From Candidatus Hydrogenedentota bacterium (GTDB lineage: Bacteria; Hydrogenedentota; Hydrogenedentia; Hydrogenedentales; CAITNO01), in the NCBI GenBank assembly GCA_903893795.1, contig CAITNO010000036.1, positions 1-64,000 of the forward strand: a stretch of DNA of 64,000 bases. Direction: 5' to 3'. The notes under the pieces were generated by a model. It saw nothing but the letters and a program-made list of their open reading frames with translations, was not told where the DNA came from and ran no database searches. Positions 9,479 through 18,578 of this stretch are shown in pieces. The position numbers and the translations under genes were made by a program. Within the stretch, counting starts at the first letter, position 1. Every line of letters begins with the position of its first letter.

Positions 9479-10585
9479 ATGGAGGTCCTCATAAATCAGA
9501 CTCTGTTTATGACCGGAGGCGGCGGCTTTATTGGACGCCATATTCTTGCCCGCATGCTGGACCGCGGCGATTCCGATGTCATTCTGCTTGAACACGGACT
9601 CTTCTGCCAGCGGCTCAATGCGTTTCTGGACAGCCATTACAGCGACCCGGTCAAACGCGCCCGCGTAAAGGTCCTGGAGGGCGACATTACCCAGCCCAGC
9701 CTGGGACTGGATGCGGCGGCGCTGGATGAACTGCGGGAGCGGGTGACGCAGGTGATTCACCTTGCCGCGCTGTACAACCTCGCCATTCCGCGCGATGTGG
9801 CGGTGCAGGTCAATGTGGAGGGCACGCGCAATGTGTTGGACGTGCTGGCCACGCTGAAACATCTGAAGGCCTTTGCGCACACGAGCACGCTCGCCATCGC
9901 CGGCGACTGCAAGGACGTGTTCAGCGATGATGATTTTGACCGCGGCCAGGTTTTCAAGAACTATTACGAGGAAACCAAGTTCCTGTCGGAGAAGCTGGTC
10001 CGGGAACGGTGGGATTCGATTCCCTCGATGGTGCTGCGGCCGCCGGTGGTCGTGGGTGATTCCAAGACCGGTGACATAGAGAAGATTGACGGCCCCTACT
10101 ACCTGCTCACCATGATTTCACGGCGGCTCCACTATGTCATGCCCAATACCGGGTCGACGAAATGCCACATCGGCCCGGTGGACTATGTGGCCGACGCGTT
10201 TTATGCGCTGCTTTATGACGAGTCCGCCCTCGGAAAGGCCTTCCTCCTGACCGACCCGACCCCCGTCACCTACCGTGATTTCATCGACCTCGCCTGCGAG
10301 CGCATGCCGCGCATGAAGCCGTTGCTCTGGCTTCCGCCCGCGCTTATCAAGCCTGTGGCGAAAAGCTGGATCTTCCAGAAGTTGTCCGGTCTGCCCTTTG
10401 AGGCGTTTCAATACGCCGACTTTCCTGTCGAGTATTCCACCCCGCGAACTGTTGCAGCTCTGGCCAAACACGGCGTATCCTGTCCACGTGTGCCTTCCTA
10501 CATCGATGTGATGGTCCGCTATTTCCTGGAACACTACGGCGATCCGAACGTTCGCCGGGGCAATTGGAAACAGGGAACCACCTGA
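9479..10585 (+). CDS. Extended SDR / NAD-dependent epimerase-like
   Basis: A 368-residue extended short-chain dehydrogenase. The nucleotide-binding loop MTGGGGFIGRHIL spans 11-23 and the catalytic YEETK (Y163, K167) and an upstream HTST serine/threonine site (134-137) are visible. The sequence style resembles 3-beta-hydroxysteroid dehydrogenase or male-sterility-type NAD-binding proteins rather than nucleotide-sugar epimerases. It leads a plus-strand run with a membrane protein (34-base gap) and a GMC oxidoreductase. It probably oxidises or reduces a hydroxyl or acyl group on a lipid-like substrate. Confidence 0.75.
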   Translation: MEVLINQTLFMTGGGGFIGRHILARMLDRGDSDVILLEHGLFCQRLNAFLDSHYSDPVKRARVKVLEGDITQPSLGLDAAALDELRERVTQVIHLAALYNLAIPRDVAVQVNVEGTRNVLDVLATLKHLKAFAHTSTLAIAGDCKDVFSDDDFDRGQVFKNYYEETKFLSEKLVRERWDSIPSMVLRPPVVVGDSKTGDIEKIDGPYYLLTMISRRLHYVMPNTGSTKCHIGPVDYVADAFYALLYDESALGKAFLLTDPTPVTYRDFIDLACERMPRMKPLLWLPPALIKPVAKSWIFQKLSGLPFEAFQYADFPVEYSTPRTVAALAKHGVSCPRVPSYIDVMVRYFLEHYGDPNVRRGNWKQGTT

Positions 10586-10619
10586 CCCAACAAACCGGCC
10601 ACCGGCGCGAAAGAAGCCC

Positions 10620-11462
10620 ATGGACACAGGACTGTTTCCCGCGGAGCGCGCTTTTCGGGCATGGATGCTCGTCAGCGCACTGACCTTTGCCTTCGCGGTG
10701 CCCTTTTTCCTTTTCGGCGGTGTGTTCATCGTTCCGGCAGTCAACTTTGTTTCGGCGCATGTCTGCCCACTTCCCCTTTATCCCCTGCCGCAGGATGGTA
10801 TGGAAGGCGCCTTCTGGCGCGTGCTGGCCGTGTCCATGATGGCCATGCTCACCTGGGCCTGCTGGAAGATTTACCGGGATGTGCGTCTTCATGCCGACCT
10901 GACGCCCATTGTGCTGGTCTCGAAGTGTTGCTCCACCTCTATGTACCTTGCGCTTTTCGCGTCACACCATTATCTTGCCTATCTCGTGGGCGCACTGACA
11001 GACGGCCCCATCTTCCTGGTGACCTGGCTGCTGTGGTTCATGGCCCGGCCCGCCGACCAGTATCTGGACCGTCGCGAGGAGGACATCATTTTCGCGATGG
11101 GTGATGCGCTGATACCGCCGGACGGGGCCTATGAAACCGGTTTCATCGCGCTCCGTACAGAGTCCCTGGCCGACCTCCGCCGCTCTCTGGCCACGCTGGC
11201 CCCCCTGTCCCTGTTTGGCCTGCGCCTGATTATACGAGTTCTCAATATCGCGCCGATATTGTCAGGAATCGGCCGCCATACCCTGCTGAAAGCACCGCGG
11301 GCGGAACGTCCCGCCCTGCTGGCCGGACTCGAAAGCCACCGTCTGTGGGTTTTCCGGTGGATGACCATGACAGTGAAAGCCATCCTCATGATCGCCTTCT
11401 TCAACCAGCCCGAAGCATCGCGCGCGGTGGGCTTTGATCCCGAAGCGAGGATCAGGCCATGA
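10620..11462 (+). CDS. Membrane protein with GMC small-subunit-like tail
   Basis: A 280-residue protein with about four hydrophobic segments in its first half (roughly 15-45, 65-85, 98-118, 122-145). After these comes a soluble stretch starting ALIPPDGAYETG (about 163-174). That motif recalls the IPxDGxxPGA-like signature of gluconate 2-dehydrogenase subunit 3 proteins, which partner GMC oxidoreductases. Its stop overlaps the start of the downstream GMC gene by four bases (ATGA), typical of coupled subunits. I infer that it anchors or assists the GMC enzyme at the membrane. No firm family assignment can be made by eye. Confidence 0.6.
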   Translation: MDTGLFPAERAFRAWMLVSALTFAFAVPFFLFGGVFIVPAVNFVSAHVCPLPLYPLPQDGMEGAFWRVLAVSMMAMLTWACWKIYRDVRLHADLTPIVLVSKCCSTSMYLALFASHHYLAYLVGALTDGPIFLVTWLLWFMARPADQYLDRREEDIIFAMGDALIPPDGAYETGFIALRTESLADLRRSLATLAPLSLFGLRLIIRVLNIAPILSGIGRHTLLKAPRAERPALLAGLESHRLWVFRWMTMTVKAILMIAFFNQPEASRAVGFDPEARIRP

Positions 11463-12913
11463 CGGCGCAAACACATCACTGCAAGGCCGTGGTCGTGGGC
11501 ACCGGGGCGGGCGGGGCCGTGGCCGCGACGATGCTTGCCGAAGCGGGCGTGGACACTCTGATATTGGAATGGGGCCGCCGGCACGCCGGTTCGGAGCATC
11601 GCGACGTGGTGGACAGCATGTCCCGAATGTATATCGAGGGCGGCGCTACGGTGGCGGTTGGCTGTCCGCCGGTGCTGATACCGACCGGACGCGCCGTCGG
11701 AGGAACGACCTTAATCAACTCGGCCACCTGCTTCCGCCCACCGCGCGAAAAGGTGGCCGCGTGGGGCGGTCCGGGCTACGAAACACTGGAACCCTACTTC
11801 TGCGAGGTGGAGCAGCGCATCAATGCCGGGGTGCTCGATGAAGAGTTGCTCGGCGGGAACGGTCGAGTGCTCAAGCGGGGCGGCGATGCGCTCGGCATCG
11901 TCGTGAAGCCGCTGGTCCACAACGTGCGCGACTGCAAGGGGCGCGGCCGATGCGCCTTTGGCTGTCCGGTGGACGCCAAGCAAAGCACGGACCAAACCTT
12001 CATCCCGAGCGCGCTTGCGGCGGGCGCGCGGCTGCTTCCCTCCCACCGGGTCGATACTTTCATCATGAAGGATTCGCGGATCGCCGGGCTCTGGGGACAC
12101 AGTGCGGAAGGCCCCTTTGAAGTGCTTGCCGATGTCATCGTGCTGGCCATGGGCGCCCTCTTCACGCCTGCCTTCCTCCTCAAACAGCGCATGGCCAACC
12201 GTTCCGGATGTGTGGGAAGGAACCTCAACATCCATCCCGCATGCCGTGTGGTGGCCGAGTTCGATGAGATTGTGGATGCTTTCAAAGGTGTCCCCCAGGG
12301 TATCTGTGTGGACCTCTGGGCCAGCCGCGGCATCATGATCGAAGGCATCTTCACGCCCCCTGGCCCCCTGCTCGCCTCCCTGCCGGGCGCGGGCGCCGAC
12401 TATAAATCGATTACTGCCGCATACAGGCACCTCGCGGGTTCGGGCGTGATGATTTCAGACACGTCCACCGGCCGTGTGCGGCCCGGCCTCTTCGGGTCGC
12501 CCTTCCAGGCCTTCTATCAGCTTGGCACGGCGGACGCTGTTTCCATGCGCTTTGGGATTGCCCGCCTGTGCGAGTTGTACCTTGCAGGCGGGGCCAAACG
12601 GGTCTTCACCGGATTTGCGCCGATGCCGGTGGTGTGCAATACCCGGGACGTGGCAAAACTGGAGGCAAGGGCGGTAAATCCCACTGACTTTGAACTGTTG
12701 GCCTTCCACCCCCTTGGCACCTGCGCCATGGGGGACAACCCGGGCAAATCCGTGGTCAATTTCGATCTGCAAAGCCATGACGCCAGCAACCTTTACGTCA
12801 TGGACGCATCGGTCATCCCACATTCGCTCGGCGTCAACCCGCAAGTGACCATCATGACCCTGGCCATGCGCGCCGCCAGAAACCTTGCGGCCAGATCGAG
12901 CCGGCAGTCTTGA
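11459..12913 (+). CDS. GMC family oxidoreductase
   Basis: A 484-residue FAD enzyme. The N-terminal motif VVVGTGAGGAVAATMLAE (about 10-27) binds FAD, followed by PTGRAVGGTTLINSAT, the GMC signature region. A cysteine-bearing stretch, CKGRGRCAFGCPVDAKQST, is typical of the cholesterol oxidase/long-chain alcohol oxidase-like branch. The C-terminal domain carries the active-site histidine in HPLGTCAMGD and asparagine in GVNPQVTI. It probably oxidises an alcohol on a lipid or sterol-like molecule, passing electrons through its membrane neighbour. It is translationally coupled to the gene before it. Confidence 0.85.
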   Translation: MTAQTHHCKAVVVGTGAGGAVAATMLAEAGVDTLILEWGRRHAGSEHRDVVDSMSRMYIEGGATVAVGCPPVLIPTGRAVGGTTLINSATCFRPPREKVAAWGGPGYETLEPYFCEVEQRINAGVLDEELLGGNGRVLKRGGDALGIVVKPLVHNVRDCKGRGRCAFGCPVDAKQSTDQTFIPSALAAGARLLPSHRVDTFIMKDSRIAGLWGHSAEGPFEVLADVIVLAMGALFTPAFLLKQRMANRSGCVGRNLNIHPACRVVAEFDEIVDAFKGVPQGICVDLWASRGIMIEGIFTPPGPLLASLPGAGADYKSITAAYRHLAGSGVMISDTSTGRVRPGLFGSPFQAFYQLGTADAVSMRFGIARLCELYLAGGAKRVFTGFAPMPVVCNTRDVAKLEARAVNPTDFELLAFHPLGTCAMGDNPGKSVVNFDLQSHDASNLYVMDASVIPHSLGVNPQVTIMTLAMRAARNLAARSSRQS

Positions 12914-13051
12914 GTTCCTCCTCTCCCCGGTCGAGCGCAACGGGTCCCGTGAATCGCCCCTGGAGCCAAACCAACGGTATGCAAATCAGCGCAGACCGGT
13001 GCTACAATCGACGGTGCCAGGTTTTGCCATAAACAGTTAAGGATTGACGCC

Positions 13052-14326
13052 ATGATGACCTCCCGAGAACGCGTTGACGCCGCCCTGAACCACCGCGAAC
13101 CCGACCTTGTGCCGCTGGACCTCGGCGGGAGCGCCGTGACGGGGATGCAGGTGAGTTCGGTCTACCGGCTGCGCCAGGCACTTGGACTCGACGCGCCGGG
13201 CACACCGGTCAAGGTTACCGAGCCGTACCAGATGCTCGGCGAGATTGCCACGGACCTGCTAGACGCGCTCGGTGTGGATGTGGTGCCCCTGGGCGGGCCG
13301 CGCACCATGTTCGGGTTTCGCAATGAGCACTGGAAGGAATGGACCCTTTTCGACGGCACACCCGTGCTGGTCCCGGAGGGGTTCAATACCGACCCCGAAC
13401 CGAGTGGCGACATTTTCATGTACCCCGAAGGCGACAAGTCCGCACCGCCCAGCGGGCGCATGCCTCACGGCGGCCACTACTTTGACGCCATCGTCAGGCA
13501 GGAACCGATTGACGACATCTCGCTCCGCGTCGAGGACAACCTGCAGGAATTCGGCGCCATCAGCGACGAAGACTTGGCCTGGTTCAAGGCCGAAGCGGAG
13601 CGGCTTCAAGGCACGGGCCGCGCCGTGCTGGCCAATTTCGGCGGCGCCGCCTTCGGCGACATCGCACTGGTGCCCGCCACGTGGCTCAAGCATCCCAAAG
13701 GCATTCGCGACGTGGCGGAGTGGTATGCCAGCACGGTCATGCGCCGCGATTTTGTCTGGGAGGTGTTCGAGCGTCAATGCGAGATCGCCCTGTCCAACTG
13801 GGCGAAAATATACAGCGTCGTGGGCGATCTGCCCAGCGCCGTGTTTGTGACCGGCACCGATTTTGGCACCCAGCACGGACCCTTCATTTCGCCGCAGGCC
13901 TACCGCGACCTGTTCAAGCCCTTCCACGACCGCGTGAACGAATGGATCCACCGCAACACGAAGTGGAAGTCTTTCATCCACTCCTGCGGTTCGGTTCGCG
14001 TATTCATCGACGACTTCGTCGACGCCGGTTTTGACATTCTGAACCCCGTCCAGTGCAGCGCCGCCTGCATGGACGCCAACGAACTGAAGGCGCAATACGG
14101 CGACCGCATCACCTTCTGGGGTGGCGGCGTGGATACCCAGAACACACTGCCCTTTGGCACGCCCGAACAAGTGCGCGCCGAAGTGATTGACCGCATCCGC
14201 ACCTTCGGTCCCTGCGGCGGCTTCGTGTTCGACACCATTCACAACGTGCAGGCCCGCATTCCGGTGGAAAACCTGCTGGCGCTTTACAACACCTTTGCTG
14301 AACACCGCGCGTATCCGATAGAGTAG
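13052..14326 (+). CDS. UroD-family (MtaA/MtbA-like) protein
   Basis: The 424-residue protein resembles the uroporphyrinogen decarboxylase superfamily, in the branch that includes corrinoid methyltransferases. HSCGSVR (about 310) and a later GPCGGF (about 389) supply the likely zinc-binding His and two Cys found in MtaA/MtbA-type enzymes; true HemE decarboxylases lack these. It probably moves a methyl group to or from a cobamide or cofactor, but no corrinoid protein is nearby. AAGGATTGACGCC precedes the ATG. In related phyla this family is expanded and of mostly unknown role. Confidence 0.75.
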   Translation: MMTSRERVDAALNHREPDLVPLDLGGSAVTGMQVSSVYRLRQALGLDAPGTPVKVTEPYQMLGEIATDLLDALGVDVVPLGGPRTMFGFRNEHWKEWTLFDGTPVLVPEGFNTDPEPSGDIFMYPEGDKSAPPSGRMPHGGHYFDAIVRQEPIDDISLRVEDNLQEFGAISDEDLAWFKAEAERLQGTGRAVLANFGGAAFGDIALVPATWLKHPKGIRDVAEWYASTVMRRDFVWEVFERQCEIALSNWAKIYSVVGDLPSAVFVTGTDFGTQHGPFISPQAYRDLFKPFHDRVNEWIHRNTKWKSFIHSCGSVRVFIDDFVDAGFDILNPVQCSAACMDANELKAQYGDRITFWGGGVDTQNTLPFGTPEQVRAEVIDRIRTFGPCGGFVFDTIHNVQARIPVENLLALYNTFAEHRAYPIE

Positions 14327-14384
14327 AAAGATCTATAAGGCAAATACGATACGGCGAGTGAACAACCACGAGGGTTGACGGCTC

Positions 14385-14663
14385 ATGGATGAACTGCATT
14401 TGGAATGGACAGATTACATGCAGTATCGGGCAGGACTACGGGGCTTTGACCTTGCCAGGATCGAGGAGGTTGTGCGATACTCTGATGAGCGATATGTGGA
14501 TAATGCAACAGGTCGCCTGATTGCGGTGGGCAGGCATGCTGATGCGTTGATAATGGTGCCTTACGAGACGGAACAAGATGTGATTCGGCCAGTCACGGTG
14601 CATGCAACAAGCCGCGCGCAGATCGAAGCCCGAATCAAATCAGGACGGTTTGCCCATGAATAA
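14385..14663 (+). CDS. Small protein, toxin-like partner of DUF2283
   Basis: This 92-residue protein has an acidic N-terminus, a central IAVGRHADALIMVPYE (about 46-61) and a C-terminus, VHATSRAQIEARIKSGRF (72-89). The end recalls small BrnT/DUF4258-like proteins, whose C-termini carry similar Arg-rich HATSR-type motifs. Its stop overlaps the next gene start by eight bases, so the two are translationally coupled. Such pairs with DUF2283 are often suspected to be toxin-antitoxin modules. That is an inference from arrangement; the family itself is uncertain. Confidence 0.65.
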   Translation: MDELHLEWTDYMQYRAGLRGFDLARIEEVVRYSDERYVDNATGRLIAVGRHADALIMVPYETEQDVIRPVTVHATSRAQIEARIKSGRFAHE

Positions 14664-14889
14664 AGCACAAATGTCCTATTTTGAAAAGGAAGACATACTG
14701 CACCTAGTGATATCCGATGAACCCGAGGCGGGAAGTATCGAGGTGAGTCCGAACATCACTGCGGAATTGAATGCGGAAGGGGTGCTGATCGGCATAGAGA
14801 TACTGCGGGCCAGCACGTTCATAAGGGATTCAATCTTGGAAACGGTTCAAGGCAAACTGGTCGAATCGTCTCACCTCAAATCCGCTTAA
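14656..14889 (+). CDS. DUF2283 family protein
   Basis: A 77-residue protein starting at the ATG at 14656 inside the end of the preceding gene. MSYFEKEDILHLVIS (6-20), SIEVSPNITAELNAEG and VLIGIEILRAS match the short DUF2283 pattern of a beta-rich domain with a GIEIL(x)AS end. DUF2283 members commonly sit directly beside small toxin-like genes. Its function is not known; an antitoxin-like role is inference. Using the first in-frame start at 14602 would extend deep into the upstream gene and is unlikely. Confidence 0.75.
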   Translation: MNKAQMSYFEKEDILHLVISDEPEAGSIEVSPNITAELNAEGVLIGIEILRASTFIRDSILETVQGKLVESSHLKSA

Positions 14890-14895
14890 CCAACT

Positions 14896-17883
14896 GTGAT
14901 ACTTGCAGGACTCCTGATCGCGGTGGTGGCGTTCACCGCCGACCCTGCGCCGGTTTATCCCGACGCCGCCTTTTCCGTGCCGTCGGAGGAGCACTGGATT
15001 AACTTCCAAACTATGGCCGGTGTCGGCAGTTATCCGCTCGGTACCGACCGCGCCATGCACTTCGACTACAACGAACGCATCCTCGAACCGCCCTCGGGCG
15101 GTCCTGGTGCGGCCACCGTTTGGCGCTTCCGCTGCAAACCCGGCACCGCCACGGGCACCGTTCTCGCCCTGGACGAACGAATCCGTTTTCTCCCTCAATC
15201 CATAAGGCTCACTGTGCTGAACCGTTCTGACAAGCCTGTCCGGCTGGCGCTGCAACTGCAAGAGATGCCCTGGGAACCCCTGTCGGAGAATCGGGCACGT
15301 GCCTGGCACATCGCCGCGCCCGCCGAGGCGCCCCCCGGCGCACAGGCCCTCCTTACCTACGACCTCACCCAGGCCAAGCCCGACCGCAACACGCCGGACC
15401 GGCCGCCGCTTCCGCCCTTCATCGCGCTCACGCTCCTGCCTGAGAGCATCGAGAAGGACACATTCTATGAGATCGTGTTCAAGGACATCGCCATTCATTA
15501 CTATGACCTCGCGCCCGTCACCTGCGGCCTTTCCGCGCTGGAACGCATCACTGCCGGAACGCAGACCGATTTCAAGATAGACAACGCCCCAAGTGACCTC
15601 CGTGAATGCAGCATCGAACTCGCCAGGGTTATGCCGGAAGGCCGCTATTCGCCCGTGCTTTGGCGCATACCGCTCGCTCCGGCCACGCCTTTGAAACACG
15701 TCGAGTCCATCGCGCCGCTGTGGCTGACCAACGGGCAATACCGCGCCCGGCTGGTATGCGGTCCAAAACGCTTGGCCGAATGCGACACCGAAGTGGTCGG
15801 CGCTCGGACTGCACAGCCCTCTTTCGCCTGTGCAGAGCGAGCCCTGTGGAAGGACCGGCCGACCGTGATGCTCGACAAGCTGCCTTTCTGCTGGAACGGC
15901 TATTCCTCTTACGAGTATCAGCCGGGCAACGTGACTGAATTCGGCCGCTCCGGCGCGAACCTGTTGTGCATTCCCGTCGATGCAGGACGCCACGTGCACC
16001 ACCACGCGGCCCGACCCGTGCTGCTCGCGCCCGACACCTTCGACTTTGGCCAACTGGAGGAACGGGTTGCCTTTTCCCTCCAGGCCAACCCCAATGCGCG
16101 TCTGTTCCTGCGCGTGTCGCTGGCTCCCCCGCTCTTCTGGCTGCAGGCCCATCCGGAAGCGCGCGCGCTGATTCGCACCGACCAGGGCGACCTGCCGCAC
16201 GAGGAGACGGTGGCGCCGCAGGTGTCCCACGCCTCCAAACGGTGGCGGGAGGACGAGACCGTCTGGCTTCGCGCGCTGATGGACCATTGCCGCAAGCAGC
16301 CCTGGGGCACGCGCCTGATGGGGGTATGGTTGACCAGCGGCGTGACCGAGGAATGGTTTGCCTGGGGCTCGAACGACGGACTCTGGTCGGACTACAACCC
16401 CGAAATGCAGGCGGCTTTCCGGGACTGGCAGCAGGCGCGCGGATGGGAACCGAGCGACATTCCCGACCCGTCCGTCCGCGACCGCAAGAATGGCGACATT
16501 TATCCCGACGACGCCGAAGGCCGCGTGGCGGCCGCCTATGCGCGTTTTGCCTCCGAGCAGACCGCGGACACCATCGCCCATTTCGCGCGCGTGGTGAAGG
16601 AGGTTTCGGACAGACAGCTGCTGGTGGGCGTGTTCTACGGTTACCTCTTCCAACTGGCCGGTGAGCCGCGCCAAAGCACGGGCAACCACTACGCCCTGCG
16701 CAGCCTCCTCGACAATCCCGACGTGGACCTCTTCTCCGGCATTCCGCTGCTCAACTACCGCACGCTGCGCGACGGATTCGATTCGTGGGTCGTGCCCGAT
16801 GAAAGCCTCCGCACCGCCGGGAAACTCTACTGCAACGAAAACGACCTCTTCTCTTGGCTGCATCCGATACTCTGGCACACCGAATATGATGGAGCCGACC
16901 CGCGCGGCGGGGCCATTGCCCTGCACCGCCGGGTCTTTGCCAACGACATCATTCACGGCGGCCAGCGTCAGTGGTTCAGTCTGATGTCCAGTTGGCACCA
17001 CGACGAAGCGCTGCAGCAGGAATTCTCCCGGTTGATCACGCTGCACAACGAACTCCTGCCCTGCGACCGCACGCCCGTGGAGCAGGTCGCCTTCGTGGTC
17101 GACGACACCTCCTTTGCGTGGATACCGCCAGCCTCCAAACTGGGGGCAATCACCGTCCTCGAACTCTACAAGCAGTGCGGGCGCGCCGGCGCGCCGGTGG
17201 GCGCATGGATGCTCTCCGACCTGGACAGCCTGCCCGACCGGGTCCGTTTTGTCGTCGTCACCCAGGCCCATGCGCCTGCACCGGCGGATTTGGAAAAGTT
17301 GCGCCGTCTTATCGAGAAAGGTGGTCGCACCATTTTGCTGGTCGGTCCGGTGGGATTGGTCAATCCGGCCACACAGGCTTGGGACCATAACGCCACCGCA
17401 ACGCTAACCGGCCTGCCGGTCATTGTGGAGGACGCCGAGTCACCGGGAAAGACGCTCTGGAGTGCTTCAGGCGCGGTGAACCGCGACTGGGGCGCCATAT
17501 CACCCCGCGCGCGGCTGGAAGGCGGTCCCGCACCGCTCTTGCACTATGCCGATGGTGCGGCCGCCGGAGCGGAACGGGAGCTTTCCGCTGGCGGACACCT
17601 AGTCTGGTGCGGCATGCCGCCTCTCTCGCCGGAAGTGCTGCGCGGCTGGATGGAGCGTGTCGGGGTTCACTGCTTTGCGCCGGTGGGGTGCGTGGTTCAG
17701 GCTTCGAACGACCTCGTTTCTGTCACAGCCGACGCGCCGGGAGACCTCGCGCTGCACTGGACCGATGCCGTGCAGATCAGGGATGTCTACAATGACTGGA
17801 CCGGCGCAGGCAGGGACATTGTTTGTCCCTTCAGCGCCGGTCAGACGCGATTGTTCAGGGTGAGTCCAGAAGTGCAGCGGTAG
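14896..17883 (+). CDS. Large putative glycoside hydrolase
   Basis: A 995-residue protein with a hydrophobic N-terminus (ILAGLLIAVVAFTADP) that looks like a short signal peptide. The best start is the GTG at 14896, six bases after the DUF2283 gene, although no clear ribosome site is seen. Residues about 300-670 read like a TIM-barrel glycosidase: aromatic-rich strands, GVWLTSGVTEEWFAWG (about 476-491) with adjacent glutamates, and KLYCNENDLFSWL (about 644-656) with a further glutamate. Residues about 710-930 resemble a beta-galactosidase trimerisation-type domain. It could be a distant GH42-like or DUF4838-like enzyme; the catalytic pair is a guess. A long antisense reading frame here is a codon-bias shadow. 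Confidence 0.6.
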   Translation: MILAGLLIAVVAFTADPAPVYPDAAFSVPSEEHWINFQTMAGVGSYPLGTDRAMHFDYNERILEPPSGGPGAATVWRFRCKPGTATGTVLALDERIRFLPQSIRLTVLNRSDKPVRLALQLQEMPWEPLSENRARAWHIAAPAEAPPGAQALLTYDLTQAKPDRNTPDRPPLPPFIALTLLPESIEKDTFYEIVFKDIAIHYYDLAPVTCGLSALERITAGTQTDFKIDNAPSDLRECSIELARVMPEGRYSPVLWRIPLAPATPLKHVESIAPLWLTNGQYRARLVCGPKRLAECDTEVVGARTAQPSFACAERALWKDRPTVMLDKLPFCWNGYSSYEYQPGNVTEFGRSGANLLCIPVDAGRHVHHHAARPVLLAPDTFDFGQLEERVAFSLQANPNARLFLRVSLAPPLFWLQAHPEARALIRTDQGDLPHEETVAPQVSHASKRWREDETVWLRALMDHCRKQPWGTRLMGVWLTSGVTEEWFAWGSNDGLWSDYNPEMQAAFRDWQQARGWEPSDIPDPSVRDRKNGDIYPDDAEGRVAAAYARFASEQTADTIAHFARVVKEVSDRQLLVGVFYGYLFQLAGEPRQSTGNHYALRSLLDNPDVDLFSGIPLLNYRTLRDGFDSWVVPDESLRTAGKLYCNENDLFSWLHPILWHTEYDGADPRGGAIALHRRVFANDIIHGGQRQWFSLMSSWHHDEALQQEFSRLITLHNELLPCDRTPVEQVAFVVDDTSFAWIPPASKLGAITVLELYKQCGRAGAPVGAWMLSDLDSLPDRVRFVVVTQAHAPAPADLEKLRRLIEKGGRTILLVGPVGLVNPATQAWDHNATATLTGLPVIVEDAESPGKTLWSASGAVNRDWGAISPRARLEGGPAPLLHYADGAAAGAERELSAGGHLVWCGMPPLSPEVLRGWMERVGVHCFAPVGCVVQASNDLVSVTADAPGDLALHWTDAVQIRDVYNDWTGAGRDIVCPFSAGQTRLFRVSPEVQR

Positions 17884-17885
17884 CG

Positions 17886-18149
17886 GTAGGGTGCGGGGAA
17901 TTTTGCTCCGCAAAATGGAACGCACCACCTTGAGATATTGAACTTTGCACACAAGGCAAGGTGGAGATGAACATGGCCCGCAATGTCCACCGGATAGATA
18001 ATTTGACGAAATCGCGCCCGCACCCTAACCCCTCCAGGAAGACCACCATTCAGAAGAACGGCACCCTCCGCGCTTTTACGGAGGGTGCCAATGCTAACCA
18101 GAAAAGACGGTGCGTTCCGTTTTGCTTCGCAAAACTTCACGCACCCTAC
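17886..18149. repeat. Composite palindromic element filling the gap
   Basis: Two 41-base inverted arms bound this stretch (17886-17926 and 18109-18149), starting GTAGGGTGCG and ending CGCACCCTAC. Each arm carries its own hairpin: ATTTTGC-TCC-GCAAAAT and GTTTTGC-TTC-GCAAAAC, with the first pair changed on both sides so pairing is kept. Between them lies a perfect 11-base-pair hairpin (18060-18089, GGCACCCTCCG/CGGAGGGTGCC). The element fits exactly between two convergent stop codons. It may be a MITE-like or REP-like element doubling as a bidirectional terminator. Confidence 0.65.
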
Positions 18150-18152
18150 GAG

Positions 18153-18578
18153 CTATATGCCGCTGATATCCATCGCGGAAATCAGCCACACACCCTTGAT
18201 CTTGGTGGCGGAGAAGATGGCTTCACCGCTGCCGAAACTACCGCGCACGGCCACCGGGGACACCTCGGCCGATTCGCCCGTGACGGTGGTCTTGGCCGCG
18301 CTGGCGTCAATCTCCACGCCATCCAGGAATCCGGCGCTCTTGGCGTTGTCCAGGAATTCCTTAAAGGATGCCTTGTCGCCAATCTGCGGGCATTCAAAGT
18401 CTTCCGCAATGTAGGTCATCAGCTTGGTGATGTCCTTCGCATTGGCAACGGCGGCGCATTCCTTGGTCTTGGCCTGCACCATTTCGAGGTCCGACGGCCC
18501 CTTGGCAGTGGTGGCACAGCCCATGGTGACCAGCAGGGCAAGCATCAGGCAGACCGACAGATACTGAATTGCTTTCAT
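18153..18578 (-). CDS. NTF2-like lipoprotein
   Basis: A 141-residue lipoprotein with signal sequence and lipobox VTMGC (Cys21); AAGGAGAGTGAG precedes the ATG. The mature part has the pattern of SnoaL/DUF4440-like NTF2 folds: an N-terminal helix with VQAKTKECAAVANAKDI, then MTYIAEDFECP and a closing IKGVWLISAMD. No catalytic residue can be named. It is a distant paralogue of the product at 47086-47514, with Cys at the same position, similar length and matching motifs. Localisation would be periplasmic, anchored to the inner or outer membrane. Confidence 0.75.
   Translation of the reverse strand: MKAIQYLSVCLMLALLVTMGCATTAKGPSDLEMVQAKTKECAAVANAKDITKLMTYIAEDFECPQIGDKASFKEFLDNAKSAGFLDGVEIDASAAKTTVTGESAEVSPVAVRGSFGSGEAIFSATKIKGVWLISAMDISGI

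Noticed and set aside
14830..17388. 852-codon minus-strand open frame
   Set aside because: It lies opposite a plus-strand gene with glycosidase-like features, has His/Arg/Gly-rich shadow composition and no ribosome site or domain.
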